NCBI GenBank assembly: GCA_028690575.1
Contig: JAQVAY010000004.1
Coordinates: 1 to 40,439 of the forward strand
Direction: 5' to 3'
Source of the DNA: Bacilli bacterium
GTDB taxonomy: Bacteria; Bacillota_I; Bacilli_A; RFN20; CAG-826
DNA: 40,439 bases
The notes under the pieces are model-generated. The model had not been told where the DNA came from. It ran no database searches and saw nothing but the letters and a program-made list of their open reading frames with translations. Of the stretch, positions 1 through 11,287 are shown one piece after another. A program made the translations under genes and the position numbers. Numbering within the stretch: the first letter of the stretch is position 1; each line of letters begins with the position of its first letter.

Positions 1-28
1 TTTTTCATTTGAACGAAGAATTAAATAG

Positions 29-1057
29 TTAATTCATCACATCATCTTCTGTAAATATTAAGCCCTTGATTTCGTCTTTCTTTTTTCGGGAGAAGAGTTT
101 ATTAATGGTTTGAGAAACATCTAATTTATCGTGAACAACTTCATATACAACATCAATAATAGGAAGTTCGACATGATATTTAGTTTCTAACTCTTTGGCG
201 GCTTCGAGAGCGTGTAATCCTTCGACGACTTGTCCAACTTCAGCGAGAGTTTTCTCTAAAGTATAACCTTGACCAAGTAAATACCCAGCCTTATGGTTAC
301 GTGAATGGACACTGGTGGCGGTCACAACGATATCCCCGATGCCAGCAAGGCCAATAAAAGTCTTTTCATGGCAGCCCATGGCTTTGCCAAGCTTAGTTAT
401 TTCCACTAAACCACGGGTTATAATAGCGGCTTTAGCGTTGTCTCCATAACCGAGGCCATCAGACAAGCCAGCAGCTAAAGCAATAATGTTTTTTAACGCC
501 CCACTTATTTCTACTCCTCGCACATCTGGGTTTGTGTAGACGCGCATGGTTTGATTAGAAAAAGTATCTTGCACGATTTGGGCAGTTTTGGGATTTTGGC
601 AGGCTGATACAATCAAGGTCGGTAGCCCAAATGCGACTTCTTCAGCATGAGTAGGTCCAGAAAGAGACACATAATCAAATTCTTTTCCTAAAACATCTTC
701 AAGAATTTCACTCATAGTTAAAAGCGTTTTTGGTTCGATTCCCTTTGCGACATTAACAATAATTTGATTTGAATTCAAATGTGGTTTAGTTAATTCAGCA
801 GTTTGACGAATAAAAACCGAAGGAGTGGCAAAAACGATAATTGATTTCCCGTGGCATACTTCTTTTAAGTCAGTTGAAAAATGTAGATCATCCGATAAAA
901 CACAACCGGGAAGATTCTTATGCAAATGGGTGTTTTTTAATGTGTTAATTTCCTCTTCAAAACGCGACCAAAGTGAAACTTGGTGTCCACTTTTAGCGAG
1001 CATATTGGCCAAGGCGGTGCCCCAAGTACCGGCACCTATTATTCCGATTTTTTTCAA
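29..1057 (-). CDS. gpsA: NAD(P)H-dependent glycerol-3-phosphate dehydrogenase
   Basis: This cytoplasmic enzyme reduces dihydroxyacetone phosphate to sn-glycerol-3-phosphate, the backbone precursor for phospholipids. The N-terminus has the Rossmann dinucleotide motif GIIGAGTWGTALA. Further on are the family signatures SLSGPTHAEEV and GALKNIIALAAG with the catalytic Lys, and the C-terminal block GLAGIGDIVVT. At 342 residues it is full length. The start codon is TTG: its first codon reads TTG on the minus strand, 7 nt after GAGGG, which lies within the last codons of adhE. The adhE stop is one base upstream (TAA-A-TTG), so the two genes are almost certainly translationally coupled. glpK lies elsewhere in the window, giving two routes to glycerol-3-phosphate. 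Identification is secure. Confidence 0.96.
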   Translation of the reverse strand: MKKIGIIGAGTWGTALANMLAKSGHQVSLWSRFEEEINTLKNTHLHKNLPGCVLSDDLHFSTDLKEVCHGKSIIVFATPSVFIRQTAELTKPHLNSNQIIVNVAKGIEPKTLLTMSEILEDVLGKEFDYVSLSGPTHAEEVAFGLPTLIVSACQNPKTAQIVQDTFSNQTMRVYTNPDVRGVEISGALKNIIALAAGLSDGLGYGDNAKAAIITRGLVEITKLGKAMGCHEKTFIGLAGIGDIVVTATSVHSRNHKAGYLLGQGYTLEKTLAEVGQVVEGLHALEAAKELETKYHVELPIIDVVYEVVHDKLDVSQTINKLFSRKKKDEIKGLIFTEDDVMN

Positions 1058-1058
1058 T

Positions 1059-3674
1059 TTAATTCCCTCGATAGGCTTTTCTCAAAATTTCCACCATATC
1101 ATCAACCATTGGCAAACGAGGGTTGGCAGGTGAACATTGATCTTCGTAAGCTAATTCAGCGATGGTTCTTAAACGAGATTCCCATTCAGCTTCTTTAATG
1201 CCATAGGATTCAAAGTTTGGATCAAGTCCGATTTCACGTATTAGTTTAATTACCGCTTGAGCAAGAGACTCCACTCCTTCTGCGGGAGTACTGGCTTTTA
1301 AACCAAGTAATTGGGCAATTTCTTGATACTTCTTATCAGCACAATAAACATTATACTTTGGCCAGACTGATAGTTTGCTAGGAACACTGCCATTATAACG
1401 GATAACGTGAGGTAGAACGATTGCGCAGGTATAGCCATGAACAGTGTGGAATTCCGCACCTACTTTATGTGCCATAGAGTGCGCCATTCCTAAGAAAGCG
1501 TTGGCGAATGCCATGCCAGCGATAGTCGCTGCATTGTGCATTTTTTCACGAGCCTCTAAATCATGAGGTCCATCTTTAACAGCACGTGGTAAATAGTCAA
1601 AAACGAGTTTAATGGCCTTTAAGCAAAGCCCATCAGTATAGTCATTGGCCATCACCGAAACATAAGCTTCAACAGCGTGAGTCAAGACGTCCATTCCGGT
1701 CATGGCAGTCACCTTTGGTGGAAGATTGGTGGTGAACTCGGGATCAATAATTGCGATAGTTGGAGTCAAAGAATAATCCGCTAATGGATATTTCTTGTTA
1801 TTCTTCTTATCGGAAATAACTGCGAAAGGAGTGACTTCACTACCAGTTCCGCTAGTGGTCGGGATACAAATAAGGCGTGATTGTTTGCCTAATTCAGGAT
1901 ATTTAAAGGCACGTTTACGAATATCCATGAATTTTTGTTTTAAATCATCAAAGTTGATTTCAGGATGTTCGTAGAATAACCACATACCTTTTGCGGCATC
2001 CATCACTGAACCACCACCTAAGGCGATGATTGTATCTGGTTTGAAAATGTTCATCATCTCTGTGCCTTTGTGAACGGTCTCGATATCTGGATCAGGCTCG
2101 ACAGCAGAGAATAATTGCATGACAACTTTATTGCGACGGGAGTTGAGCATATCGGCAATCTTTTTAAAGAAACCGAGCTCCACCATTGAAGTGTCAGTGA
2201 CGATAAAGACTTTATTTAAGTCCTTAGCTGATTGAAGATATTGAATTGAATTTCGCTCGAAATAAATTTTTCGAGGCACTTTAAACCATTGCACAGTATT
2301 TCTCCTTTTTCCTACTTTTTTAATATTTAATAAATTAACAGCACTGATATTTCCTCCGATGGAGTTGTGTCCATAACTTCCGCACCCAAGAGTCATGGAT
2401 GGCAGGAAAGAGTTATAGACGTTTCCAATACCACCAAAGGTGGCTGGAGAATTCCAAATGATGCGCATTGCTTTGACTTTTTCTCCAAATTTATCAGCCA
2501 TCGCTTGTTCTTTACAGTGAATAACTGCGCTATGTCCAAGTCCATAGAAAGCAACCATTTCTTCGGATCTTTCAAAGCCTTCTTTTTCATTTTTCACTTT
2601 AAATAAAGCGAGAACAGGAGATAATTTTTCACGGCTCATCGGTTCTTTAGCACCAACAATATCGCACTCGACTAATAAAATGGAAGTTTCTTTTGGGACA
2701 TTAAAACCAGCCTGCTCGGCAATAAATTGAGCAGTCTGCCCTACGACAACAGGGTTCAATTTGCCTAATTCAGCGTCTTTATCGCCAAAGGCATAACCAA
2801 ACATATATCGAGATAATTTTTTCTTTTCTTCAGGGCTTACAACATAAGCTTTAAAACGTTTGAAGAGATTGACAGTTTCATCAAAGATGTCAGCATCGAC
2901 AATCGCGGCTTGTTCAGAAGCACACACCATGCCATTATCAAAGGATTTAGAAAGAACAATATCGTTAACTGCTTGTTCGACATGGCAACTTTTGTTCATG
3001 TATGCAGGAACGTTCCCCGCTCCGACACCCATGGCTGGTTTTCCACAACTATAAGCTGCTTTGACCATCGCGTTACCACCAGTGGCTAAAATAGTAGCGA
3101 CATCAGGGTGATTCATCAAAGCGCTTGTTGATTCCATACTTGGATGTTCAATCCATTGAATGCAATTCTTTGGTGCTCCAGCAGCTTCCGCCGTTTCTTT
3201 CATAACAATCGCGGCTTGTTTGCTGCATTGCTGAGCGTTTGGGTGGAAAGCAAAAATAATAGGGTTGCGAGTTTTTAAACAAATTAGAGACTTAAAAATC
3301 ACAGTTGAGGTAGGGTTAGTAACTGGCGTAATACCACAAATAACACCGATGGGTTCAGCAATTTCGGTGATACCAGTCACTGGATCATCAGAAATCACTC
3401 CGACTGTCTTGAGATGTCTCATATTATTGACAACATATTCGCAAGCAAAGAGATTCTTGGTCGCTTTGTCTTCAAAGACACCGCGCTTTGTTTCTTCAAT
3501 TGCTGCCTTGGCTAAAGATCCGTGATGATCTAGTCCAGCGACGCTACACTTAGCGACGATGAAGTCGATTTGTTCTTGTGTAAAACCTTCGAATTCTTCG
3601 AGAGCTCTAATTCCATTAGCGACTAATTCATCAACTTCTTTTTGGAAATCTGGAACAGGTGTGTTATTGGCCAT
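1059..3674 (-). CDS. adhE: Bifunctional aldehyde-alcohol dehydrogenase AdhE
   Basis: AdhE converts acetyl-CoA to acetaldehyde and then to ethanol, reoxidising two NADH, in fermenting cells. The N-terminal half is a CoA-acylating aldehyde dehydrogenase with the active-site Cys in NGMVCASEQAAI. The C-terminal half is an iron-type alcohol dehydrogenase with GGGSVMDAAKG, HAVEAYVS and the metal-binding stretch GMAHSMAHKVGAEFHTVHG. The length of about 870 residues is standard. The ORF track starts at 3680, but the GTGAGG ribosome site is only 1 nt from that ATG and 7 nt from the next one at 3674, so I start at MANNTP. The enzyme normally forms long filaments (spirosomes). It is the first gene of a pair with gpsA. 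The leader contains a tandem TTAAAGTC repeat that may be regulatory. Identification is secure. Confidence 0.97.
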   Translation of the reverse strand: MANNTPVPDFQKEVDELVANGIRALEEFEGFTQEQIDFIVAKCSVAGLDHHGSLAKAAIEETKRGVFEDKATKNLFACEYVVNNMRHLKTVGVISDDPVTGITEIAEPIGVICGITPVTNPTSTVIFKSLICLKTRNPIIFAFHPNAQQCSKQAAIVMKETAEAAGAPKNCIQWIEHPSMESTSALMNHPDVATILATGGNAMVKAAYSCGKPAMGVGAGNVPAYMNKSCHVEQAVNDIVLSKSFDNGMVCASEQAAIVDADIFDETVNLFKRFKAYVVSPEEKKKLSRYMFGYAFGDKDAELGKLNPVVVGQTAQFIAEQAGFNVPKETSILLVECDIVGAKEPMSREKLSPVLALFKVKNEKEGFERSEEMVAFYGLGHSAVIHCKEQAMADKFGEKVKAMRIIWNSPATFGGIGNVYNSFLPSMTLGCGSYGHNSIGGNISAVNLLNIKKVGKRRNTVQWFKVPRKIYFERNSIQYLQSAKDLNKVFIVTDTSMVELGFFKKIADMLNSRRNKVVMQLFSAVEPDPDIETVHKGTEMMNIFKPDTIIALGGGSVMDAAKGMWLFYEHPEINFDDLKQKFMDIRKRAFKYPELGKQSRLICIPTTSGTGSEVTPFAVISDKKNNKKYPLADYSLTPTIAIIDPEFTTNLPPKVTAMTGMDVLTHAVEAYVSVMANDYTDGLCLKAIKLVFDYLPRAVKDGPHDLEAREKMHNAATIAGMAFANAFLGMAHSMAHKVGAEFHTVHGYTCAIVLPHVIRYNGSVPSKLSVWPKYNVYCADKKYQEIAQLLGLKASTPAEGVESLAQAVIKLIREIGLDPNFESYGIKEAEWESRLRTIAELAYEDQCSPANPRLPMVDDMVEILRKAYRGN

Positions 3675-3689
3675 ATTCATACCTCACTT

Positions 3690-3708
3690 AAAGACTTTAA
3701 GACTTTAA
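3690..3708 (-). repeat. Tandem TTAAAGTC repeat in adhE leader
   Basis: The minus strand reads TTAAAGTC twice in a row, followed by an imperfect TTTAAGTG just before the ribosome site. The repeat lies between the candidate promoter and the start codon. It could be an operator or a chance feature of AT-rich DNA. Confidence 0.4.
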
Positions 3709-3717
3709 CATGATACT

Positions 3718-3746
3718 AGTTTATATTTTTTTGCCTTTTTCAACAA
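3718..3746 (-). promoter_or_regulatory. Candidate adhE promoter
   Basis: On the minus strand, TTGTTG and TAAACT are separated by 17 nt, about 45 nt before the adhE start. The match is only moderate (3/6 and 4/6). TATAAA overlaps the -10 at a shorter spacing and is an alternative. Confidence 0.35.
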
Positions 3747-3785
3747 CTCTATTGATTAAAAACAAACTTCTTTATATTGACCTCA

Positions 3786-3814
3786 TTTATTTATAGAGCA
3801 AAATAGTTTATAGT
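3786..3814 (+). promoter_or_regulatory. Candidate promoter of thioredoxin-like lipoprotein
   Basis: TTTATT and TATAGT are 17 nt apart, and the -10 lies exactly 6 nt before the ATG. There is no ribosome site. This would place the transcript start at or next to the start codon (leaderless). The -35 match is weak. Confidence 0.4.
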
Positions 3815-3820
3815 TTCATT

Positions 3821-4633
3821 ATGAAAAAGTGGATGTTTTTGCCTATTGTACTTATCAGTTTATCGGGTTGCAATTCAATAGATAATCCTTACTCAATTCG
3901 TGTCTGCCAAAATATCGATTTTCAAGTGAATGAGGGGAATCCAACTTTTAATGAAGTTTCCAACGTAGATTTGTTCTCTTTGATAAACTCCAATAGTGCT
4001 TTTGCTCTTTTCCTCTATTCAGAATCGTGTAATTATTGTGAAAGCGCGAAAGAAACTCTTTCCACTTATGTTAATAAAAATAATTTTTTGATTTATTCTT
4101 ATGAATATGTCACCCAAGCTTATAACAATCTAGTTAGCTCTTTCCCTTCAATATTTCCCAACCAACCTTCTATTCCTTCACTTTATTTAATAAGTGAGAA
4201 ATCATTAACCTATTCCTTTGACACTAAAGTTTTGTTTAGTTACAGCAATTTTAGACCTGTCGCCGATCAACATATTTTCAATTCTTACATTCAAACTTTT
4301 TTTGAGCAATCCAGCTTTGATTACATTATCGAAAATCAAAGAGAGAATTTTGTTTTTCTCTATGGCGATTCTAGCCTCGAATCGCTTTCGATATTTAACG
4401 AGGTGATTTACCCTTTGGCGATTAGTCAAAAAGTGAAATATGTCACACTACTTGATGAAAATGCTCTCAATAGTGACATTATTTCCTCAATTTCTGAATA
4501 TTATCAGATTGATGTCGAAGCACGTAATATAGCATTATATAAAAACAAAAATGGAGTTATTACCTCCACTTTGTATTTGCTTGATAACGGCTTAGAATTA
4601 GACTCCCTAATTAAGACTTATCTGTCTGAATAA
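3821..4633 (+). CDS. Thioredoxin-like lipoprotein
   Basis: This is a predicted membrane-anchored protein facing outward. The N-terminus is a lipoprotein signal peptide (MKKWMFLPIVLISLSGC) with Cys17 as the lipidation site. After a short linker, FALFLYSESCNYCESAK (about residues 61-77) has a CxxC motif after a hydrophobic strand, as in thioredoxin-fold proteins. The family proline loop may be QPSIPSLYLIS at about 113-123. The C-terminal 130 residues may be a second, degenerate thioredoxin-like unit (NFVFLYGDSSLESL lacks Cys). No named family is recognised. A role in thiol-disulfide chemistry or protein folding outside the membrane is inference. Its 3' end overlaps the end of atpC by 23 bp on the opposite strand. 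No ribosome site precedes the ATG. Confidence 0.8.
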   Translation: MKKWMFLPIVLISLSGCNSIDNPYSIRVCQNIDFQVNEGNPTFNEVSNVDLFSLINSNSAFALFLYSESCNYCESAKETLSTYVNKNNFLIYSYEYVTQAYNNLVSSFPSIFPNQPSIPSLYLISEKSLTYSFDTKVLFSYSNFRPVADQHIFNSYIQTFFEQSSFDYIIENQRENFVFLYGDSSLESLSIFNEVIYPLAISQKVKYVTLLDENALNSDIISSISEYYQIDVEARNIALYKNKNGVITSTLYLLDNGLELDSLIKTYLSE

Positions 4634-5021
4634 GACGGATGCGATTAAGTGCGCGAGCGAGAGCTAATTTGGCTCGATTTTTATCAATGTTTTTGTCTTC
4701 TAGATCGCTTAACCTTTTTTCAGCTCTTTTTTTTGCGTCAAGTGCTCGTTGTAAATTTATTTCATCGGATCGTTCAATTGAGTCTAATAAAAGAATAATT
4801 CCGTTCTCATTGATATTGATAATTCCTCCGCCAATGGCATATATATAGCGGACTGAATTAATTTCAATTACCATCTTGGAAATTACTAATGTCGAAACTA
4901 ATGGAGCGTGACCAGCCATGATACCAAGTAAATAGTCTTCTGACTGCACTTCTAAAAATGTGGCATTAGTTTTCAAATAATGGCCAAATGGGGTATAAAT
5001 ATCAACGAAAAATGTATTCAT
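4611..5021 (-). CDS. atpC: F1 ATP synthase epsilon subunit
   Basis: This subunit is part of the central stalk of F1 and inhibits ATP hydrolysis. The N-terminal beta-barrel contains the family block GIMAGHAPLVSTL and GGGIININENGIILL. The C-terminal helical pair (about residues 90-136, rich in Arg/Lys/Glu/Ala) is present. The 136-residue length is typical. It is the last gene of the operon, and its ATG follows the atpD stop with one base between (TAA-T-ATG) and no ribosome site, so it is probably translated by re-initiation. I see no terminator hairpin after it; transcription runs into the convergent lipoprotein gene. Confidence 0.95.
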   Translation of the reverse strand: MNTFFVDIYTPFGHYLKTNATFLEVQSEDYLLGIMAGHAPLVSTLVISKMVIEINSVRYIYAIGGGIININENGIILLLDSIERSDEINLQRALDAKKRAEKRLSDLEDKNIDKNRAKLALARALNRIRLIQTDKS

Positions 5022-5022
5022 A

Positions 5023-7289
<2,267 letters not shown>

Positions 7290-7295
7290 ATTCTT

Positions 7296-8807
7296 TTATT
7301 TTTCTTTTGTAATAGCAAAATATTCTTCAATAGAGGAATGAAGTTTGCTCTCAATATCCGGTTTAATAACTTTATCTTTGTCTATTGCGTTAAGCAATGC
7401 CTTATGGCTTGTTTCAATATAGTGAAAACTATCAACAAGAACATGTTGGACCTGGTTGGGATCAATCTCATCTAAATAGCCGTGTTTAGCAATAAATAAG
7501 TCAAAAATTTGATGAGATAACGAATATGGTTGATATTGATTTTGTCTTAAGACACGCATTAATACTTCGCCATGTTTTAGTACTTTTAAGGTGCTAGAAT
7601 CTAAGTCACTACCGAACTGAGCAAAACTCTTCATTTCGGAGAAGTTCGCTAGCTCGATTTTTAATGATCTTGTCACTTGTTTCATCGCGCTGTATTGAGC
7701 ATCTCCGCCAACACGAGAAACTGAGAATCCACTATCAATAGCTGGTCTTTGTCCGGAATTGAATAGATCGGTGTTTAAAAAGATTTGTCCATCGGTAATT
7801 GATATGACATTGGTTGGAATATAGGCCGATATATCACCAGACTGAGTTTCGACAATTGGGAGAGCAGTGAGAGATCCTCCACCATATTTTTTATCGAGTT
7901 TGCAAGCTCTTTCTAATAGACGGCTATGGAGATAGAAAACATCGCCAGGGTACGCCTCTCTTCCGGGAGAACGTTTTAGAAGTAAGGATAGCGCTCGATA
8001 GCTAACGGCATGTTTGCTTAAATCGTCATAGATAATCAGGACATCTTTGCCTTGGTGCATCCATTCTTCTCCAATCGCACATCCGGCATAAGGAGCGATG
8101 TAAAGCAAAGGAGCTGGCTCGCTGGCTGTAGCTGCGACCACAACAGTGTAATCCATAGCATCATATTTCTTTAAGCGATCAACAATTTGAGCGACGGTCG
8201 AATTTTTCTGGCCAATCGCCACATAGATACACAAAACGCCCTTGCCTTTTTGATTGATAATTGTGTCGATGGCAATGGCGGTTTTTCCGGTTTGACGATC
8301 ACCAATAATAAGCTCTCTTTGGCCTCTACCAATAGGAATCATCGAATCGATAGCTTTGATACCGGTTTCTAAAGGAGTATTGACGCTTTCACGCATGATA
8401 ACTCCTGGAGCAATCACTTCAATTGGGCGATGCTTCGTTGTTTTGATTTCACCAAGGCCATCAATTGGCTGTCCAAGAGAGTTAACAACTCTGCCAAGCA
8501 TTTCACTGCCAACAGGGACTTCCATCACTTCTTTGGTTCGCCTAACAGTGTCTCCTTCTTTGATTAAAGAATCGTCGCCTAAAAGAACGACACCCACTTG
8601 ATCAGTTTCTAAGTTCATCACCATGCCATAAATGTCATGTGGGAATAAAAGTAATTCACCAAGCATCGCTTGGTCTAATCCGTAGACAATGGCGATGCCA
8701 TCCCCCACTGATACAACAACCCCCACATCACTACTTTCGACTTCGTGATGGTAATTCTTGATTTGTTCTTTGATAAGAGCACTGATTTCATTCGCATTAA
8801 TTTTCAT
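7296..8807 (-). CDS. atpA: F1 ATP synthase alpha subunit
   Basis: This is the non-catalytic nucleotide-binding partner of beta in the F1 hexamer. The P-loop GDRQTGKT (about residues 169-176), the [13 protein letters not shown] block and the family signature [14 protein letters not shown] are all visible. The 503-residue length is standard. The start overlaps the end of atpH by 11 bp and has a strong AAAGGAGG site 9 nt upstream. Identification is secure. Confidence 0.98.
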   Translation of the reverse strand: MKINANEISALIKEQIKNYHHEVESSDVGVVVSVGDGIAIVYGLDQAMLGELLLFPHDIYGMVMNLETDQVGVVLLGDDSLIKEGDTVRRTKEVMEVPVGSEMLGRVVNSLGQPIDGLGEIKTTKHRPIEVIAPGVIMRESVNTPLETGIKAIDSMIPIGRGQRELIIGDRQTGKTAIAIDTIINQKGKGVLCIYVAIGQKNSTVAQIVDRLKKYDAMDYTVVVAATASEPAPLLYIAPYAGCAIGEEWMHQGKDVLIIYDDLSKHAVSYRALSLLLKRSPGREAYPGDVFYLHSRLLERACKLDKKYGGGSLTALPIVETQSGDISAYIPTNVISITDGQIFLNTDLFNSGQRPAIDSGFSVSRVGGDAQYSAMKQVTRSLKIELANFSEMKSFAQFGSDLDSSTLKVLKHGEVLMRVLRQNQYQPYSLSHQIFDLFIAKHGYLDEIDPNQVQHVLVDSFHYIETSHKALLNAIDKDKVIKPDIESKLHSSIEEYFAITKEK

Positions 8808-9348
8808 GGAAGCGATCCTCCTTTCCTAAAAGGCTATGTTTAATTTTTTCAATTTTTCCGCTGATTGATCCGTCGTAGATACGGCTGTTTATTAACACTT
8901 TCACACCACCGACAAGGCTTGGATCGATTCGATTGGTCAATTCAACGGAACACTTTTCTAATTGGGCAATTTTTTCTTCGATTCGGTGTTTGGCGTCTTC
9001 GGGAATTGGAATGGTCGAATAAAGAATGCCTTCCTTTATTCCTCGATGCTCATTGCAATAAGAATTAAAGCTATCGAGAATATCTAATATGAATTTCGCT
9101 CGATTGTTCCGACAAATGACTTTCAAGAAATTTTTAACATCTTCATCAATTCCAGGTAAATTTTTATCAATGATTTTTACCCTGTCGTCTAAAGAGAGAA
9201 AAGATGAATTAAGGACAGTGATAAAATCAGCATTTTCTTTTAAAATGCTTCTTAATTCTTTCACTTCCGTTTGTCGTTTTTCAACAAGGTCTTGTTCTTT
9301 TGACAAAGAGAATAAAGCTAATCCATAAGATGCGGCAATTTCATTCAT
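8797..9348 (-). CDS. atpH: F-type ATP synthase delta subunit
   Basis: Delta forms part of the peripheral stalk, joining the b dimer to the top of F1. The N-terminal helical bundle begins [12 protein letters not shown]. The C-terminal block [22 protein letters not shown] matches the family signature. At 183 residues it has the usual length. The ATG follows the atpF stop by one base (TAG-T-ATG) without a ribosome site, which suggests re-initiation. Confidence 0.95.
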   Translation of the reverse strand: MNEIAASYGLALFSLSKEQDLVEKRQTEVKELRSILKENADFITVLNSSFLSLDDRVKIIDKNLPGIDEDVKNFLKVICRNNRAKFILDILDSFNSYCNEHRGIKEGILYSTIPIPEDAKHRIEEKIAQLEKCSVELTNRIDPSLVGGVKVLINSRIYDGSISGKIEKIKHSLLGKEDRFHEN

Positions 9349-9349
9349 A

Positions 9350-9898
9350 CTAGTTTAATTTCTCAATAAAATCCTCTGCCAGTTTGGCATTATCTTTTTC
9401 GTTAACTTCGCGTTTGAGAATTTCTTTACTGGCCGCTAAAGCAACAGTTACCATCTCGCGGCGAATTTCTTCTAAAGATTCTTCTTTCGATTTTTGAATA
9501 TCCAACTCGGCATCTTTTTTGAGTTTTGAAATATTCAATTTGGTTTCTTCTTCGAGAAGTTGTCTCTCAGATAAAGCTTTTTTATTTGCATCGCTGATGA
9601 TGCGTGAAGCTTCTTTTTTGCTTGCAAGAATAGCTTCATTGGACTGTTCAAGGTTTTGCTTGGCGAGAGCTTTATCTTTTTGACTATCTGAAATGTTGTT
9701 TTCAATATAGTCCGCTCTCTTCTTGAGCATCTTTTTAACTGGTTTATAAGCCACAAAAAAGACAACCAAAATAAGGACCAATAAGGAGCATAATTGGACA
9801 ACAAGAGAGGGCCAAGGAGGAATTAATCTTTCATTAATATCCCCGAATAGATCTCCTAAGCTTCCACTGAGAACTAGTATTCCGATGTAATCATTCAT
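9350..9898 (-). CDS. atpF: F-type ATP synthase b subunit
   Basis: This is the membrane-anchored peripheral stalk subunit. One transmembrane helix (about residues 32-54, VVQLCSLLVLILVVFFVAY) is followed by a long charged coiled coil beginning KPVKKMLKKRADYIENNI. The 182-residue length is typical. An N-terminal stretch of about 30 residues before the helix is longer than in many homologues. AAGGAG lies 8 nt before the ATG. The gene sits between atpE and atpH. Confidence 0.95.
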   Translation of the reverse strand: MNDYIGILVLSGSLGDLFGDINERLIPPWPSLVVQLCSLLVLILVVFFVAYKPVKKMLKKRADYIENNISDSQKDKALAKQNLEQSNEAILASKKEASRIISDANKKALSERQLLEEETKLNISKLKKDAELDIQKSKEESLEEIRREMVTVALAASKEILKREVNEKDNAKLAEDFIEKLN

Positions 9899-9913
9899 GA
9901 CAAAAACTCCTTT

Positions 9914-10126
9914 TTAACCGAGGAAAATACAAAGAATTGAGACAAGGAGCGAATAAATCGCGGTTGTTTCAACAAGGGCACAAGCCAAAATCATGCTGCT
10001 ACGAAGTGTTTTGGCGGCTTCAGGATTGCGCGAAATACCATCGATAGCACGGGAACAAACCCAAGCTTCTCCAATTGCGCTAGGAATAACGCCCCAAATC
10101 GCGATGGCTGCTGCAATAATGTTCAT
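9914..10126 (-). CDS. atpE: F-type ATP synthase c subunit, two-carboxylate type
   Basis: This is the proteolipid that forms the membrane rotor ring. Two helices flank the polar loop SRNPEAAK. The ion-binding Glu of helix 2 is E53 in VETTAIYSLL. Helix 1 has a second carboxylate, E20 in SAIGEAWVCS, 33 residues earlier, at the position of Gln32 in the Ilyobacter Na+ enzyme (E65 there). I checked both codons as GAA. T54/T55 and Y58 match the Na+-coordinating set S/T66, T67, Y70. This is the pattern described for the Fusobacterium nucleatum Na+-driven ring, so sodium coupling is inferred. A strong AAAGGAGGT site precedes the ATG. At 70 residues it is slightly short. Confidence 0.96.
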   Translation of the reverse strand: MNIIAAAIAIWGVIPSAIGEAWVCSRAIDGISRNPEAAKTLRSSMILACALVETTAIYSLLVSILCIFLG

Positions 10127-10129
10127 ATG

Positions 10130-10888
10130 TTATTTACCTCCTTTCCTAATTAGTTTCACATCAGAAGACAAAATTTCGTCTTCATCGGGAATTTCTTGAC
10201 CAATAAAAATTGTGGTCAAAGAAATGAAAATCATAGTTTGAATTAATGCCGAGAATAAATCGAAATAGAGGTGGAGAATTGGAGCAATAAGAGGAGCAAT
10301 AAAGATTCCGCTCCAATCTCCTGGGATAAAATTTCCAAAAATCATAGTCGATAAGTTTTCCAAAGAATAGTAGACGATATTCATTAAGACATAACCCGAA
10401 AGAGCGTTGCCAAATAAACGGAGAGTTAATGATAATAACGGTGCCCACATTGACAAGAGATTAATGGGCAAGAAAACAGGAAATGGTTCAACATATCTTT
10501 TAAAATATCGCCACTTAGTATATCTAATAGAAGTTAAATGAATAGCGAAGAATGATATTAAGCCAAGTGATAAAGGAACCGCCATATTTGTAGTTGGTGA
10601 AGGCAATCCAGTTAATCCAAAAATAAATGATAAAAATAGATAAACAGCAATGGCCATAATGAAACCACCAAAGCCCGACAATTTGGTTCCAATCAAATCC
10701 TTAGTAAAGTTATCAAAGAACTCAACTCCGATTTCAGCAAGAAAAAGCAAACCTTTTGGCTTTTTCAAAGGATCATGAAAATGGGCCATGATGCCAATCA
10801 CAATCGAAAGGATAATAATGATACCCATTACGATTAAAGAGGACATAATCTCAGCTGTAATTTCAAACTTAAAAAAGTTATCGAACAT
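10130..10888 (-). CDS. atpB: F-type ATP synthase a subunit
   Basis: This is the stator channel subunit that carries ions to and from the c ring. It is a multi-helix membrane protein of 252 residues. The essential Arg lies in LSLTLRLFGNALSGYVL (about residue 160-170), and the following helices contain PLIAPILHLYFDLFSALIQTMIFISLT. AAGGA lies 8 nt before the ATG. The start overlaps atpI by 11 bp. The coupling ion cannot be read from this subunit alone by eye. Confidence 0.95.
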   Translation of the reverse strand: MFDNFFKFEITAEIMSSLIVMGIIIILSIVIGIMAHFHDPLKKPKGLLFLAEIGVEFFDNFTKDLIGTKLSGFGGFIMAIAVYLFLSFIFGLTGLPSPTTNMAVPLSLGLISFFAIHLTSIRYTKWRYFKRYVEPFPVFLPINLLSMWAPLLSLTLRLFGNALSGYVLMNIVYYSLENLSTMIFGNFIPGDWSGIFIAPLIAPILHLYFDLFSALIQTMIFISLTTIFIGQEIPDEDEILSSDVKLIRKGGK

Positions 10889-11285
10889 CAGATGTTTCCT
10901 TCTTCTGTAAAACAGTCAAAATCAAAAGGACAATTAATGGGTATAGATATCCGCCAACAAGAGAAAAGATATTAAAGATTTGGACATTTTGCTCATAATA
11001 TAGCCACCCAACCAACACAATAGTTGAAGCAAGAATTATGAAACGAGATACCGTGACAATAATGTTGCCGATTCCTTTTGAGTTTTTCTTGGCTTTTTGT
11101 TCAAGTAAACCCAATGCAAAATAACCGACGATATTGATGCACGCTCCGAGGATTAATCCGAGGGGTATATCAAGGTGGCCGATGAAAAACAAGAAAGTGA
11201 GAGCCATAGTGAAAAGGACTAAGAGAATTAACGAATAGATAGTCACACGAAAATAGATATTTAGTTTATTAAATCTCTCTTTCAT
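10878..11285 (-). CDS. atpI: ATP synthase accessory protein AtpI-like
   Basis: This is a 135-residue protein with four hydrophobic helices, located directly upstream of atpB as is usual for AtpI/UncI. Family members assist c-ring assembly or ion supply, but this sequence has few diagnostic residues, so the call rests mainly on position, size and topology. Helix 2 contains the small-residue stretch LGLILGACINIVGYFALG. It starts 2 nt after the phosphofructokinase stop with only a weak AAGAG site, which ties it to that gene. Confidence 0.8.
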   Translation of the reverse strand: MKERFNKLNIYFRVTIYSLILLVLFTMALTFLFFIGHLDIPLGLILGACINIVGYFALGLLEQKAKKNSKGIGNIIVTVSRFIILASTIVLVGWLYYEQNVQIFNIFSLVGGYLYPLIVLLILTVLQKKETSDVR

Positions 11286-11287
11286 TT

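Noticed and set aside
1-8. Possible start (ATG AAA AA) of another minus-strand gene at the window edge
   Set aside because: Only eight bases remain and no ribosome site precedes it, so it cannot be supported.
3675-3820. Rex-type operator upstream of adhE
   Set aside because: I looked for TTGTTAANNNNTTAACAA-like palindromes. Only half-site fragments such as TTGTTG are present, with no matching inverted half at the right spacing.
4600-4660. Terminator between the lipoprotein and atpC
   Set aside because: Only a weak CTTAT/ATAAG inverted repeat without a T-tract is present.
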